Translations under genes and position numbers: made by a program
Shown here: positions 45,261 to 55,634 of the stretch, in pieces
Layout: every line of letters begins with the position of its first letter
Numbering within the stretch: position 1 is the first letter of the stretch
Assembly (NCBI RefSeq): GCF_017876575.1
Contig: NZ_JAGIOE010000001.1
Location: 2,542,001 to 2,606,000 of the forward strand
DNA length: 64,000 nucleotides
Reading direction: 5' to 3'
From: Paeniglutamicibacter psychrophenolicus
GTDB taxonomy: Bacteria > Actinomycetota > Actinomycetes > Actinomycetales > Micrococcaceae
Notes under the pieces: generated by a model
What the model was told of the DNA's origin: nothing
Database searches by the model: none
What the model saw: only the letters and a program-made list of their open reading frames with translations

Positions 45261-46316
45261 GTGATGATGTCTCAGAGTGCAATATTCGTGGATGCCAGTT
45301 TCCTGTTGGCCATCGGGGGACACCGTGCCTCCGGAACAACGCTCCGTGCCGCATTTACGGTCAACTACGAAGCGCTAATAGACGGGATCCTCAAGACCGC
45401 CAAGGAATTCAGCGGCCTGGAAAACCTGAGAATTTACTGGTATGACGCGGCCAAGGACGCGATCTTTACGGATCAGCACAAGCGGATCGGCCTGATACCC
45501 GGTGTGAAGGTTCGCTTGGGTCGTATTTCCTTCAATGGTGAGCAGAAGGGCGTTGACCTCAAGCTTGGCTTGGATCTGGTAGGCATTGCCCGAAACCGTG
45601 CTGCTTCGGTCGCCTTTCTCGTTTCCGGTGATGACGATCTTGCAGAAGCCGTGGAAGAGGCCCAAGACCTGGGCATGAAGGTCGTCTTGATTGGCGTCGA
45701 GAAGGCTGACCACCGTCTGGGCGTGGCCTCTGTCGCCGAACACCTTGCCCTTCGCGTAGACAGCATCATTACCTTGCCCGAGGAACTCATCAAGACGTCA
45801 TTCGTGAAGGCCGTGGCATGGGACCCCGGGCATGCGGCCCAGACTGCCACTATCGCCAGCGCAGGCGCTGCGGCGAAAGTAGTTGAAGCCGGCGCCGTTC
45901 CACAGCCGCCTACTCCGAAACCGGCCGGGCTCAAACCCCCCACACCCGCAATGCTGAACCAGCGTCCTAAGTTGCAGGCGCCGGTGCAACCCCAAGCTCC
46001 GGTGCAGCCGGACTACCAGCTTGTCTATAGCTCAACGCAACAAACGTCGGGGTTTGCAGGTGGCGCGGGCACTGACGCGAGCGCCATGGATGTAGCTTCG
46101 GAAGTGGGGAGCAGCGTGGCCAAGAACTGGTACGCCAGTACGACTCGAACTGAGCTGAACGAGCTGACGTCCGATCGCCCACTCCTGCCGCCGGAAATCG
46201 ACAGGGTGCTGCTCAAGGACTGCGCGCAACGTATTGGGGAGTGGAAGACCGACCTGCAAGATATCCGCCGTGCGCTCCGCGTAGCCTTCTGGGAGCAGCT
46301 CGACCAGCTCACATAA
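45261..46316 (+). CDS. NYN-domain (PIN-like) putative RNase
   Basis: This 351-residue protein begins with a NYN/DUF88 domain whose acidic motifs are IFVDASFLLA, KGVDLKLGLDLVG and FLVSGDDDLAEAVEEAQDLG, a likely metal-dependent RNase site. A Pro/Ala/Gln-rich linker (about residues 205-255) leads to a helical C-terminal domain (PEIDRVLLKDCAQRIGEWK). Three start codons stand in a row (GTG 45261, ATG 45264, ATG 45267) behind AGGA; the exact one is uncertain. It lies 47 bases before metG in the same direction. Confidence 0.85.
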   Translation: MMMSQSAIFVDASFLLAIGGHRASGTTLRAAFTVNYEALIDGILKTAKEFSGLENLRIYWYDAAKDAIFTDQHKRIGLIPGVKVRLGRISFNGEQKGVDLKLGLDLVGIARNRAASVAFLVSGDDDLAEAVEEAQDLGMKVVLIGVEKADHRLGVASVAEHLALRVDSIITLPEELIKTSFVKAVAWDPGHAAQTATIASAGAAAKVVEAGAVPQPPTPKPAGLKPPTPAMLNQRPKLQAPVQPQAPVQPDYQLVYSSTQQTSGFAGGAGTDASAMDVASEVGSSVAKNWYASTTRTELNELTSDRPLLPPEIDRVLLKDCAQRIGEWKTDLQDIRRALRVAFWEQLDQLT

Positions 46317-46363
46317 GGCTCGCCGATGGGCAGTTTGAAGCCGAACTACGGTAGATTTTTAGG

Positions 46364-47917
46364 GTGACTTCTGAGCAGACTCCGTTTTTCATCACCACCG
46401 CCATCTCCTACCCGAACGGCGTGCCCCATATTGGGCACGCCTATGAGGTAATAGCCACCGACGCCATGGCGCGTTTCAAGCGTCTTGACGGCTATGACGT
46501 GTTCTTCATGACCGGTACGGACGAGCACGGGCAGAAGATGCTGCAGACTGCCGAACGCGAGGGAATTACGCCGCGCGAGCTGGCGCAGCGCAACTCGGAT
46601 GCCTTCCAAGCGATGAATGACGAGCTGGGCATCAGCTACGACCGGTTTATCCGCACCACGGACTCTGACCACTATGCCGCGGCTCAGGCCATCTGGAAGC
46701 GCATGGAGGCCAACGGCGATATCTACCTAGACAAGTACGCGGGTTGGTACTCGGTGCGTGACGAAGCCTTCCATGCCGAGGAAGACACTGAGGTCCGCGA
46801 TGACGGCGTCCGGTACTCCAGGGAAACAGACACCGAGGTCGTCTGGACCGAGGAAGAGTCCTACTTCTTCCGTCTCTCCGCTTACCAGGACAAGCTTCTC
46901 GCACTCTACAAGTCGCAGCCGGCCTTCGGCGCTCCACAGTCGCGCTTCAACGAGGTCATCCGCTTTGTAGAACGTGGCTTGGACGACCTGTCGATTTCTC
47001 GCACCACCTTCGACTGGGGCGTGCCGGTTCCTGGCAATAAAGACCACGTCATGTATGTATGGGTTGACGCGTTGACCAACTACCTGACGGGCACTGGCTT
47101 CCCCGACTTCGAGTCCGAGTCGTTCAAGAAGTACTGGCCCGCCGATGTGCACGTCATCGGCAAGGATATCTCCCGCTTCCATGCCATTTATTGGCCGGCG
47201 TTCCTGATGTCCGCAAGACTTCCTTTGCCCAAGCGCGTGATGATCCATGGCTTCCTGCATAACAACGGCGTGAAGATGTCCAAGTCGCTGGGCAACGTCG
47301 TTGCGCCGGCAGACTTCATTAGCCAGTACGGACTTGACCAGGTCCGATACTTTTTCCTGCGTGAAGTTCCGTTTGGTGCGGACGGAAGTTACAGCCACGA
47401 CACTATCGTCGGCCGGATGAATTCGGATCTCGCCAACAATCTTGGCAACCTTGCGCAGCGTTCGCTGTCAATGGTCGCCAAAAACTGCGGGGGAGTGGTA
47501 CCGACGCCTGGAGATTTCACAGCAGCTGATCAGCAGATCATGGCCGAAGCCGGGAAATTGCTTGATATCTGCCGAGGATCGTTCTCGCGTCAGGAGTTCA
47601 GCAAGGCGCTGGAAGCGATTTGGGCAGTCTTAGGCGACACTAACGCCTACTTTGCCGACCAGGCCCCTTGGGTCCTGCGCAAGACTGACTTGGCACGCAT
47701 GGAGACTGTACTCTATGTCACGCTCGAAGTAGTTCGCCGAGTTGCCTTGTTAATCCAACCTGTCATGCCGGGTGCGGCAGCACTCCTCCTTGAAGAGTTA
47801 GGGCAGACCGAGGGGGCGGCGCGTGAGTATGTTTCGTTTGATGAAATGCTGACCGAAGGTACAAAGTTACCAACTCCAGTGCCGATTTTCCCGAAATATG
47901 AGTCTAGCGCCGACTAG
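46364..47917 (+). CDS. metG: Methionyl-tRNA synthetase
   Basis: MetRS charges initiator and elongator tRNA-Met. The 517-residue protein has the class I HIGH motif ([12 protein letters not shown]), TDEHGQKM, and KMSKS at about residue 304 ([12 protein letters not shown]), followed by the anticodon-binding helical domain. It lacks the C-terminal dimerisation domain of some homologues, which is normal for the short actinobacterial form. A GTG start is used. No riboswitch or T-box-like leader was recognised in the 47 bases upstream. Confidence 0.95.
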   Translation: MTSEQTPFFITTAISYPNGVPHIGHAYEVIATDAMARFKRLDGYDVFFMTGTDEHGQKMLQTAEREGITPRELAQRNSDAFQAMNDELGISYDRFIRTTDSDHYAAAQAIWKRMEANGDIYLDKYAGWYSVRDEAFHAEEDTEVRDDGVRYSRETDTEVVWTEEESYFFRLSAYQDKLLALYKSQPAFGAPQSRFNEVIRFVERGLDDLSISRTTFDWGVPVPGNKDHVMYVWVDALTNYLTGTGFPDFESESFKKYWPADVHVIGKDISRFHAIYWPAFLMSARLPLPKRVMIHGFLHNNGVKMSKSLGNVVAPADFISQYGLDQVRYFFLREVPFGADGSYSHDTIVGRMNSDLANNLGNLAQRSLSMVAKNCGGVVPTPGDFTAADQQIMAEAGKLLDICRGSFSRQEFSKALEAIWAVLGDTNAYFADQAPWVLRKTDLARMETVLYVTLEVVRRVALLIQPVMPGAAALLLEELGQTEGAAREYVSFDEMLTEGTKLPTPVPIFPKYESSAD

Positions 47918-48489
47918 TACCGCGGCCTGCAATGTCTGCTTCACAGTGGTGAGATGTGGGGCGGTTCCCGTTGAGTATGTGCTGATTTCGGCGCAGGTTG
48001 GTCGCGCGGGGTCCGCTTTCTAGTGGACAGTCGCGTCACGGCGTGTGATGCTACGAGAACTTGAAAATGGCGAAGCAGTACTTTTCCTGCAGGCGGAGCG
48101 TGTCGGTCTCGATTGTGGCTTGGCAGCGGTCCCAGTTGGGGCCCCTGTTGGCCCGGGTAGGCAAATGGCCCCGATTTCGGAGGGCGCCTTAGCTAGCCAG
48201 GATCGGGTCCGGACGTGCTGCACAACTTCAACCGCGGCGAGCTGGATTCGCTGCACCTGCATTTCGCTTCTGGGAGGCCATCGAAATTCACCGACCGGTA
48301 ACGGGATGAGATCCGAAGGATCACGCTGGGCCGCCCGTTTGATCAGGATCGGCCGTTCTCGACCCGAGTCCGTCGAAGCATGCCGACCACCTGGGGGACC
48401 GTCCGATGGTCAGGGCAGCGGAGACCACGGTCACGTGAGCATTGATTTCCGGCGATGATGGACTAGGCCATCGGCTCGGCGCGACCCAG
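47918..48489. other. Gene-free stretch after metG
   Basis: No gene, RNA or repeat is supported. The open frames seen have no ribosome-binding site and read like decayed DNA. Confidence 0.4.
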
Positions 48490-48985
48490 GATATGACTAA
48501 CTCCCGTAGGGGATGTTCTCATGAAGATGAGTCCGCCGAGCTGATTGTGCCGGAAACACCTGTGTTGCCCAGCCGCGCATGATTTTCTAGGAGCTTGAAC
48601 GCCTAGTCCCCTCCCCGTCTTGTCTGCCGACTGGTCAACATATGCCCACCCTGTTGTTTCACCGCTTTCAGAGGAGCTCCATCCATCATGGCAACGAGCA
48701 GTTCAAAGTCATCGCCGGCTTTTACACGCATGCCGATACGCGCCATGTCGCACTCATGTCCGACTGCGGAAAACGGCTCGGGGAGCGCAAGCTCCTGGCG
48801 GTCGGTTCAGGGTACCTGGAGATCGCCGCGTACATGACGATATTCGTGCCCATCACCGCCGTTGGCGACTAGGGAAGCGGCTCCTACGGGGCCGACCTCG
48901 CCCGTATCTTGGCCGGCGTGGGATTCGCGGTCAGGGAGGTGAACCGGCCCAGCCACGCCGAGCGCCGTTTGCACGGAAAATCCGA
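48490..48985 (+). pseudogene. IS110 relic, 5' end and N-terminal half
   Basis: About 180 bases resemble the 5' flank of the intact IS110 copies (ending CAGAGGAGCTCCATCCATCATG). Then come VIAGFYTHADTRHVALMSDC, a stop, GSGSYGADLARILAGVGFAV and REVNRPSHAERRLHGKSD, all N-terminal IS110 sequence. It breaks off there. The matching C-terminal half lies at 52715-53622 on the other strand. Confidence 0.8.
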
Positions 48986-49149
48986 CACCCGTTTGCCGGC
49001 GGAGCCGTATCAGCACGTCATAAACCGCAGGGTGGGTCAGGGGCGTCCCAAGCGGTCGACCCAAAGATTGACGAAGACTTAGCCCGATTCCAACGAGTTG
49101 TATTCGGTATTTAGTCAATCCGCGTAGAGGCGCATCAATTGCCCACTGG

Positions 49150-49480
49150 TCGGAATGATCCGGGAACGTCACACCCTTTGGCTCTAGCCCCGTTGTTGTT
49201 CAGCCGCGGTATGACGGTCACCTGCCGCTCCGTGATGACTAGGTCCTCGTTCCGCAGCCCCAGGGGCTCGCCAATCCGCGACTTGCGTCAAGGAGCAGGC
49301 AAAGAGGAATCGGTCGCGCAGGTGCACGCACGCTTCAAGCATCGACTGGGCCTCGCCCACGCTCAGGACCTTGGCCTGCGGGGTGGAAGAGCGCAGCTTG
49401 ATCACCTGCGGCGTTCGTCCATTCCCTTGGTCACTTGATGCAGGAACGACTAGAACGAGGACTCCGAGTACATCCCCGAC
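49150..49480 (-). pseudogene. Tyrosine recombinase/integrase fragment
   Basis: Reading leftward, one frame gives KVLSVGEAQSMLEACVHLRD and RFLFACSL. After a shift the next gives GEPLGLRNEDLVITERQV and VIPRLNNNGARAKG. This is the mid-domain of phage/transposon tyrosine recombinases (with the G-x-x-x-GEALGLR block). The catalytic C-terminus is missing. It could derive from the prophage or from another mobile element. Confidence 0.6.
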
Positions 49481-49810
49481 CACGCAATGCGCCGACCGGA
49501 CGGGATCTTCGTATTCGTCAAACGTCCGACGCAGGCCATACTTCGGATATATTCCCGGAGACTTACGTCCGCTCGTCAAACGACTGCCTACTCACGCTTA
49601 GGATTCTATCCGCCTTCATCTTCGAACCTCTTTCACCCCCAAGCAATTACTCATGCTGGGCGTACAAGCCAAGCTGTGCTGCTTCGGGAGCCTTCTCTCC
49701 CAAACCAGCACTCCGCATTGTCGCCAGATCAGCAGCCTTCCAAAAATGCCGTACGTTCTGCTGATAGTCTCGAACGCAGCCAAGCGATCCACTATCTCCA
49801 GGAGTTTTCC

Positions 49811-52033
49811 GTGCCCCAAGGTCCCCAAGGCACTCCTCAATGGCATTCGCGTCGGGGACTGCTGTCTCTAGCCGCCCTAGCCGTCGGTGGGGTCGCACTC
49901 TCTCCGCTACAGTCCCGTGGCATAGCGCCAATTGCGGAACCAGAGGCGACACACGTGGTAAAGCCCGGGCCACTGCCAATGCGCAACCGCGATCCACTCC
50001 TGACCACACCCCTGACATGCGCGCCTAGCACAAATGGTGCTATTTCTCGCTTCGAAGGCGCGTTCCCTGCCTTGATAGTAAAGGAGGTGTGCCCTTTGTC
50101 CGGGCTCACCGGGGCACCAGTCCCATGGCTTGCGGTGTCGATCGTTGGTCCGTCTAACCAACTGCAAATCGTTAATCCTGACGCTGGAGTTCCGGTGCAT
50201 GTGCTGTCGATTGCCGGCATCCACAGCGGCGGGATCGATTCAATGGTTTGGCACCGGGAGAGCAAGACTCTGTATTTCGCTTTCGGCGCCAGCCTGCAGT
50301 CGTGGAGTCCGGCAAACCCCAACGTCGTCAGCCACATTGGTCGTGTCCCGGGCGCTTCCACGCTGTATGATCTTCAGTTCGATTCGGCCGGAAACATCTG
50401 GGGTGGCGCCTATCCGAATGGGGCCACCTTCACCTATGTTGCGTCAGCCAAGCAAATCCGGACCCATTCCCGTTTGGCCTCGGACACGGATTACATCACG
50501 AGCTTGGCCATCGACAACATCGACCAAGTATGGGTGGGCACCGGAGCCCAGAATCCAAGGCTGTTCACCTTCCCAACAAGTCACCCCGCACGACGCACAG
50601 AGATCCAGCTGCCCGACCCAATACCCAGCGGATTCATTACCAGCATCGACGCGATTGGGGACCGCGTCGTGGTGACTGCCAACGGCGTCAGGTCTGAATT
50701 GCTGCTGGACCGTGCCACTAAAAAGTGGGCGGGCAAAGTGGATCGAGTTTGGTCCTCACGCCGCACGTCGGCTGCAGTCACTTCACCGGAAATGCTGAAC
50801 TCTGGGACATTTTACACTCTCACTGAGAAGTTTCTCTACGCGACGAACACCACGACATGGAAGGAAAGCAAACTCGGAGGGGTACGTACCAGTGCGCCCT
50901 TGACTATTCAGGCTTCCGAAACGACAGTGCTAGTTGTCGGCCAAACACCCACGGGCCTCCGCCTCGAATCCTTCCATCTTGCCAGTGGCCGTGTGGAACA
51001 GACAAGGGCCGTGACGCTGCGCGAAGGCGAGCTTACGATCCAGTCGCTCATGGGCCACTCCGATGGAAACATCTACATCGGAGGATATATGGGAGACGGA
51101 ATAGCTGCCATCAACCCCGATACGGGCCTCCGCTGGAAATCCCCTGACGACCAAGGCATCATAAACCAGGTCGAGGGGATGATCGAGTTCGACGCGAAGC
51201 AGAGCTACATTGGCTCGTACGGCTTCGCTGATATCGTTGGCATGACGCATGGGCGTAAAGAATCTTCTGACGGCTATCACCGCCTTGGGCGACTCAGCCA
51301 TCAGTATCACCAGTCGCGCCCTTTCGGTTGGGCAGTGAACTCACGCAACGTCTTCTTTGGAACCGTACCCGACTATGGTCGAGCAGGCGGCGTGCTAGGC
51401 ATGATCGATCCAAACGCCAGGACTATCCCTTGGGTGCTCGATGGTGGAGGTGCAGGTTTTGTGCATGCGCAGTCGATCGTTGGCCTGGCAGCCGACGACC
51501 GTTACGTCTACGGCACCTCATCGGTACGTAACGGCTATGGCCTCCCGGACACGAAGGGGCCGGCCAAGGCCTTTAAGTTGGAAATCGCCACGAAGCAAAA
51601 GATCTGGGAAACCGCACCGGTTCCTGGAGCAGGAGCCCTATACGCGCCCGTGCTCATAGCTGGATGGCTCGTCGTGGCGGACATTGAGGGCATCCATATA
51701 ATTGATCCTTCAACTGGGAAGCATGTACATCGCCATCGGCTTACACCTGCGCGGAATGAAACCTACCGTCCCGGCTGGGCCAACGCAGGCCTCGCCCTTG
51801 CCGGCGATGGATCCAAGCTCGTCCACAGCGCTTCCGGGACGACCACAGTCATAGACTTCCGCGCCGGAACCAGGTCCATCATAGGAAGCCCGCAGAGCAA
51901 GGAATCGTTTGGTGCCCACATGGCCACGTCACCCGCAGGGCGAGTCTTTGGTTACACTGACAAGACTGTCCTTGTGGAACTCGACTTGACCCCCCGCACG
52001 ACACCACTTGCTGCGCAATTTCCGCGGCCGTAA
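49811..52033 (+). CDS. Secreted beta-propeller-like protein with Tat-type signal
   Basis: From GTG 49811, with AGGAG at good spacing, the 740-residue protein starts with a twin-arginine-type signal (SRRGLLSLAALAVGGVAL). About seven or more blade-like repeats follow, recognisable by segments such as LYDLQFDSAGNIWGGAY, ITSLAIDNIDQVWVGTG and LIAGWLVVADIEGIHIIDP. This is a WD40/PQQ-like propeller with no catalytic motif that I recognise. It stands alone among transposon relics and its frame is fully open. A longer frame upstream lacks a start signal. Ligand and role are unknown. Confidence 0.75.
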   Translation: MPQGPQGTPQWHSRRGLLSLAALAVGGVALSPLQSRGIAPIAEPEATHVVKPGPLPMRNRDPLLTTPLTCAPSTNGAISRFEGAFPALIVKEVCPLSGLTGAPVPWLAVSIVGPSNQLQIVNPDAGVPVHVLSIAGIHSGGIDSMVWHRESKTLYFAFGASLQSWSPANPNVVSHIGRVPGASTLYDLQFDSAGNIWGGAYPNGATFTYVASAKQIRTHSRLASDTDYITSLAIDNIDQVWVGTGAQNPRLFTFPTSHPARRTEIQLPDPIPSGFITSIDAIGDRVVVTANGVRSELLLDRATKKWAGKVDRVWSSRRTSAAVTSPEMLNSGTFYTLTEKFLYATNTTTWKESKLGGVRTSAPLTIQASETTVLVVGQTPTGLRLESFHLASGRVEQTRAVTLREGELTIQSLMGHSDGNIYIGGYMGDGIAAINPDTGLRWKSPDDQGIINQVEGMIEFDAKQSYIGSYGFADIVGMTHGRKESSDGYHRLGRLSHQYHQSRPFGWAVNSRNVFFGTVPDYGRAGGVLGMIDPNARTIPWVLDGGGAGFVHAQSIVGLAADDRYVYGTSSVRNGYGLPDTKGPAKAFKLEIATKQKIWETAPVPGAGALYAPVLIAGWLVVADIEGIHIIDPSTGKHVHRHRLTPARNETYRPGWANAGLALAGDGSKLVHSASGTTTVIDFRAGTRSIIGSPQSKESFGAHMATSPAGRVFGYTDKTVLVELDLTPRTTPLAAQFPRP

Positions 52034-52174
52034 TGCGTCGTGACCACAGGCGGATACGGCCAATGGTGATTCGTGAGTGAATCTCAACAAGTAGTGCCCA
52101 TCAAAGTACGTCATCCACTGCGGCGCGTAACACCGTCAACAAAAAGTACGTCCCTTCGCCAAAGGAGGCCGTTA

Positions 52175-52714
52175 TCAATGCCCCAGTGACCACGCACCCA
52201 ACCCGCCAGCTGCCCGGGGCTGGCCTGGTAAGTCGGCAGCGATGTAACCGCTCAGAGGTTTCCAGATGCCACTTCCCGGTGCCCATGGACCTGGATTTCC
52301 GGGTGATCTGCATGGTTTGGAAGGCGTGGGGGCGGGGAACTTGGTGCCCGGGCTGAGGGCGGCGCATTTGACTGACCGGATGATCTGTCGTTCGTTGGCC
52401 TTGGCACTGCTGCCATCACAGGTGGGGACCTGCTCCCAGGTCGTCTCGGAAAGCTGTTTGAATAGCTTGGGCTGGTTTTCTTTCACGGTGAAGATGTAGT
52501 GCGCTCCGCGACCCGCCAGGTAGTGGGCGTGGCCGGTCTGTGTGTGCAGCGCGTCCGCTGTGACCGCCACATCTGTCAGGGACTGAAAGTGTTCCATGAG
52601 TACCGGGGACAGCGGGATCTCATTGTTTTTCTCGCCGACCGATACCTGCGCCAGCACCGCGTGGGTGTCCTGGTCGATCGCCAAGAGGAAGTGTACGCGG
52701 CTTCCCTTTTTGCC
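52175..52714 (-). pseudogene. ISAs1-family transposase fragment
   Basis: The minus frame contains VHFLLAIDQDTHAVLAQVSV, GEKNNEIPLSPVLMEHF, VTADALHTQTGHAHYLA and IFTVKENQPKLFKQL, the central DDE region of ISAs1 (H-repeat type) transposases. The N-terminus is cut by the IS110 fragment at 52715, and the C-terminus is scrambled by shifts. Confidence 0.78.
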
Positions 52715-53622
52715 GATGCTCCTAAGTTTGTCAGTTGCTTTCCTCGGCCTGTCTTCCAAGCCACGCCCGGTAACTAGCAATGGCTTCGCCATCCCGGGAC
52801 TTGCCGCGCTCGATCCATGCAATAGCAATCGGTCAGACGCCCATCGCAGCTCCCGCCAGCACCTGCGTGAGACAAAGTGCCAGGCGCAGCGGGCGCAGAT
52901 CGTTGACCAGCGGGGCGGGCCTCGGGTTCTTCATGACACGGAAGACTTCACGGGCGACATAGCGTTTGAGGGAGCGGAAGATTTCCTTTTTTGCCCGGGC
53001 CGTCCTCGGTGCGATTGGCCACGTATTCCCGTGTCCTGGAATCTGCGGACATCCGCGTCAAGACGATGCCGCAAAGGGCGGAATTCGCCTGCCTGTCACC
53101 GCCCCGGGAGAGCCGGTGTCGGTTCGTTTTCCCCGAGGAAGCGGGTACCGGTACGACGCTGGCCAGAGCCGCGAACGTGGCCTCGCTTTCCATCCGTTCG
53201 GGGTTGTCACCGAAGGGCACCAGCTGCTGGTACGCGACCGCGGTGCCCACGCTGTTGACGTCCAGAAATTTCGGTGCGTGGGTGGAAACGATGATTGCCA
53301 ACTCGGCGTCGGTCTCGGTGATTTCCCCGCTGAGGAACCGGTCCCGGGTCCCCAGCCGTTTGAGGGTCCGGAGGGTCGCCACGACCGGGTCCGACGGGTC
53401 TCCGAAGGGTCTGCTGTAGACCATGGCGTTGGCCCGGGCCTCGCTGGTCGTGCCGCGATACTTGGCCCTGACCTCCTCCGCTGCAGAGGTGAGCGCGCCG
53501 CTGATTTGGTTCAGCAGGACCGTGCAGGCCATCATCGCACTGGTGCGGGCGGTGCGCAGCACCCGCAACGCTCGACGTACCCGTCTGTTACGCGTCTTGG
53601 GCGTGGAGGTGCCCCTGTCTGC
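52715..53622 (-). pseudogene. IS110 relic, C-terminal half
   Basis: Reading leftward, the sequence gives LRVLRTARTSAMMACTVLLN, PVPASSGKTNRHRLSRGGDR and REYVANRTEDGP. After frameshifts it gives SYRAWLGRQAEES with a TGA at 52731-52733 and ends at GGAGCATC, the IS110 right end. Its upstream side is cut by the IS481 relic at 53623. With the N-half at 48490-48985 on the other strand, it suggests rearrangement. Confidence 0.8.
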
Positions 53623-55337
53623 TGTGTAACCTCGTCACTTCGGTAACACCGGAGCGCATGAGTTTGTACACAACTACCACCAAGCCCCGGTGTCCTTGCC
53701 TGAAGCCTGCAGGACGTCGAATACCGCGGGGAGCTGGTCCTGACGCTGCTCAAACTGCGCTTGGAACCCTGCGAGTTTTCGTTCCCCTTGCTTGTTCGGG
53801 TTGATACCTTGGCCCCTAAATGGCAGATGAGGCAACATACGGTCCCCGCACCTGCAGCGCGATCATGGGCAGCGGGAACGAGAACACCACCTCCCCGGAG
53901 TCAGGGGAGGTGGGCAGGAATTCGTCATCGGGGATCGTTGATAGAACTGACGCCCGGCAAACGTCGTCTGCAGCGACACGTGATACCCCTGATAGTAGAC
54001 CTGCCTATTCGCGGCGGTCACTTCCACCAATGGTTGGTCGGCCGTCTGCTGCCGCTGCCGCTGCAAAGAATTGGCGGCTGGCTCGGGCAGCATCTGCCCA
54101 TTCTTGAAGATCGTCAACGTTGATCGGCCTAGGTCAGACTGGCGCAGCCTGCGTACCTGGCGATACCGGGCTGCCTTCCTGCCCCCCTTCGAGTATGGTC
54201 AGTGGAATCGGCTCCGTTGCTGGCGTGTGCGCCAGTAGCTCCCAGTCGTTCCTGGGAGTCGCATGCTCCAGGGCCTGATGGGGCCGGCGGTTGATGTAGT
54301 GCTCCCTGTAGCGTGCGATCCGTACCCGCAGCTGCTCGAGCGTGGCCGGCGAGTTCGCGTCCAGGAACCGTATCAGGGTCTGGTGCGAGCATTCGTTCTT
54401 GCCCTGGGTGGTCGGCTTGCCCGGCAGGCCGCTGATCGGCATCGTGCCGCGGGAGGCAAGGAAGATTTCAACCGATCCGACGCCACCTTGGGGCCGTTGA
54501 TTGAGCGCCAGCGAATTGTCGCTGTTCTCTGCCCGGCCCGGTTATGTGGCCCAAACCGCCGATCGCTCGTTTCAGCACCAGTTTCGCGTCGGCACTGTCC
54601 TCATGCCGGGCATGCGCCCAGGTGCCCGCGTCATAGCGGGTCGCATCGTCAATCACCTGGCAAAGCTTTGCCACCGGTCCGCTGGTGAGGCGGTACTCGA
54701 ACGCATCCAGCTGCCATGGCGCCATCGCCGTGGATGGCACGAACGGGATATAGGAAGACATCGGACGTTTTTTCGGTGCAGCATCGACCAGACCGACGCT
54801 GACGAGCAGCCGCGCTATGGTCGCCACCGATGGCACCATGCCGCTAGGGAAGACGTCTTGGATCGTTGCCTCGTAGTGGCTCGTCCGAGGACCGTGATCC
54901 CAACCATCGAGCTTGAGCTGCTTGCGGATCTTTACCAGTTCGTTGATCATAGCGGGCCCATAGCGTCTGGCAGGATGCTTTGGTGCCCGGGACCGTGGCT
55001 GCAGTGCGGCCGTCGATTCGCTGGCTGCCCGGTCACGAATCTTGTAGAATATGCTCCGCGAGAACTTCAACGAGCGGCAAAACTCGGTCACGGGCAGGGC
55101 ATGGGGCTGCGAGGCGTCGTAGTTGATGATCAAGGCATAAACATGGGGGCGAAAGTGCGTTAGCCATGCCATCGACCATGAGAGAGCAACCCGCCGGCAA
55201 AGTATCCACGAAGTCACGAGGCATCATGTCCACGATGTCATGAGATCGAGAGCCCACGATGTTCTGAGACCGGACGTACAAACTCATGAGCTCCGGTGTC
55301 CACGAAATGACGAGGTTACGGACCACTTCGTTACACA
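53623..55337 (-). mobile_element. Decayed IS481-family element
   Basis: The ends are TGTGTAAC (53623) and its inverse GTTACACA (55330-55337), with longer related blocks inside (ACACCGGAGC, CATGAGTTTGTAC) near both. Several variants of TCCACGAxGTCATGAG stand in a row at 55205-55320, a terminal iteron array. No matching target duplication was seen. Confidence 0.7.
53816..55172 (-). pseudogene. IS481-family transposase with C-terminal extension, frameshifted
   Basis: From about ATG 55172 the frame gives FSRSIFYKIRDRAASES, KLDGWDHGPRTSHYEAT and PWQLDAFEYRLTSG. After a shift near 54450-54530 it gives LPGKPTTQGKNECSHQTLI and HYINRRPHQALEH, then the beta-rich extension (REVYYQGYH-like, ending at TAG 53816-53818) with another shift. 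It is a relative of the intact 37902-39287 gene. Confidence 0.78.
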
Positions 55338-55634
55338 CCCGCTACCAAAAGCCCCATCCTAACAGTTCAGCGTCGATTGGTATATGACCTCGACGCCGGC
55401 CTTATTGGTTCGGCGTGAGGTGTTGATGGGTACGTGCATGGCCTTGTTGCCCTATTCCAGGGCAACAAGCTGCAGCCGCGAGGCGGGAAATTGAAGACTT
55501 CACGTTCCCGGAGATACTTACATGACGACACAGGGGGCTTATCGTCAAAACTATATTAGCTTCGGTTTTCGGCCCAAAATGAGCGTTTGCCTCGAAACCG
55601 TACGGGTCCGGGGCAAATTCCAAACGTAACTTCT

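Noticed and set aside
55195-55340. Short repeated blocks resembling a CRISPR array
   Set aside because: The repeats are degenerate, unevenly spaced and located at the end of an IS481 relic, so they are terminal binding sites. No cas genes are present.
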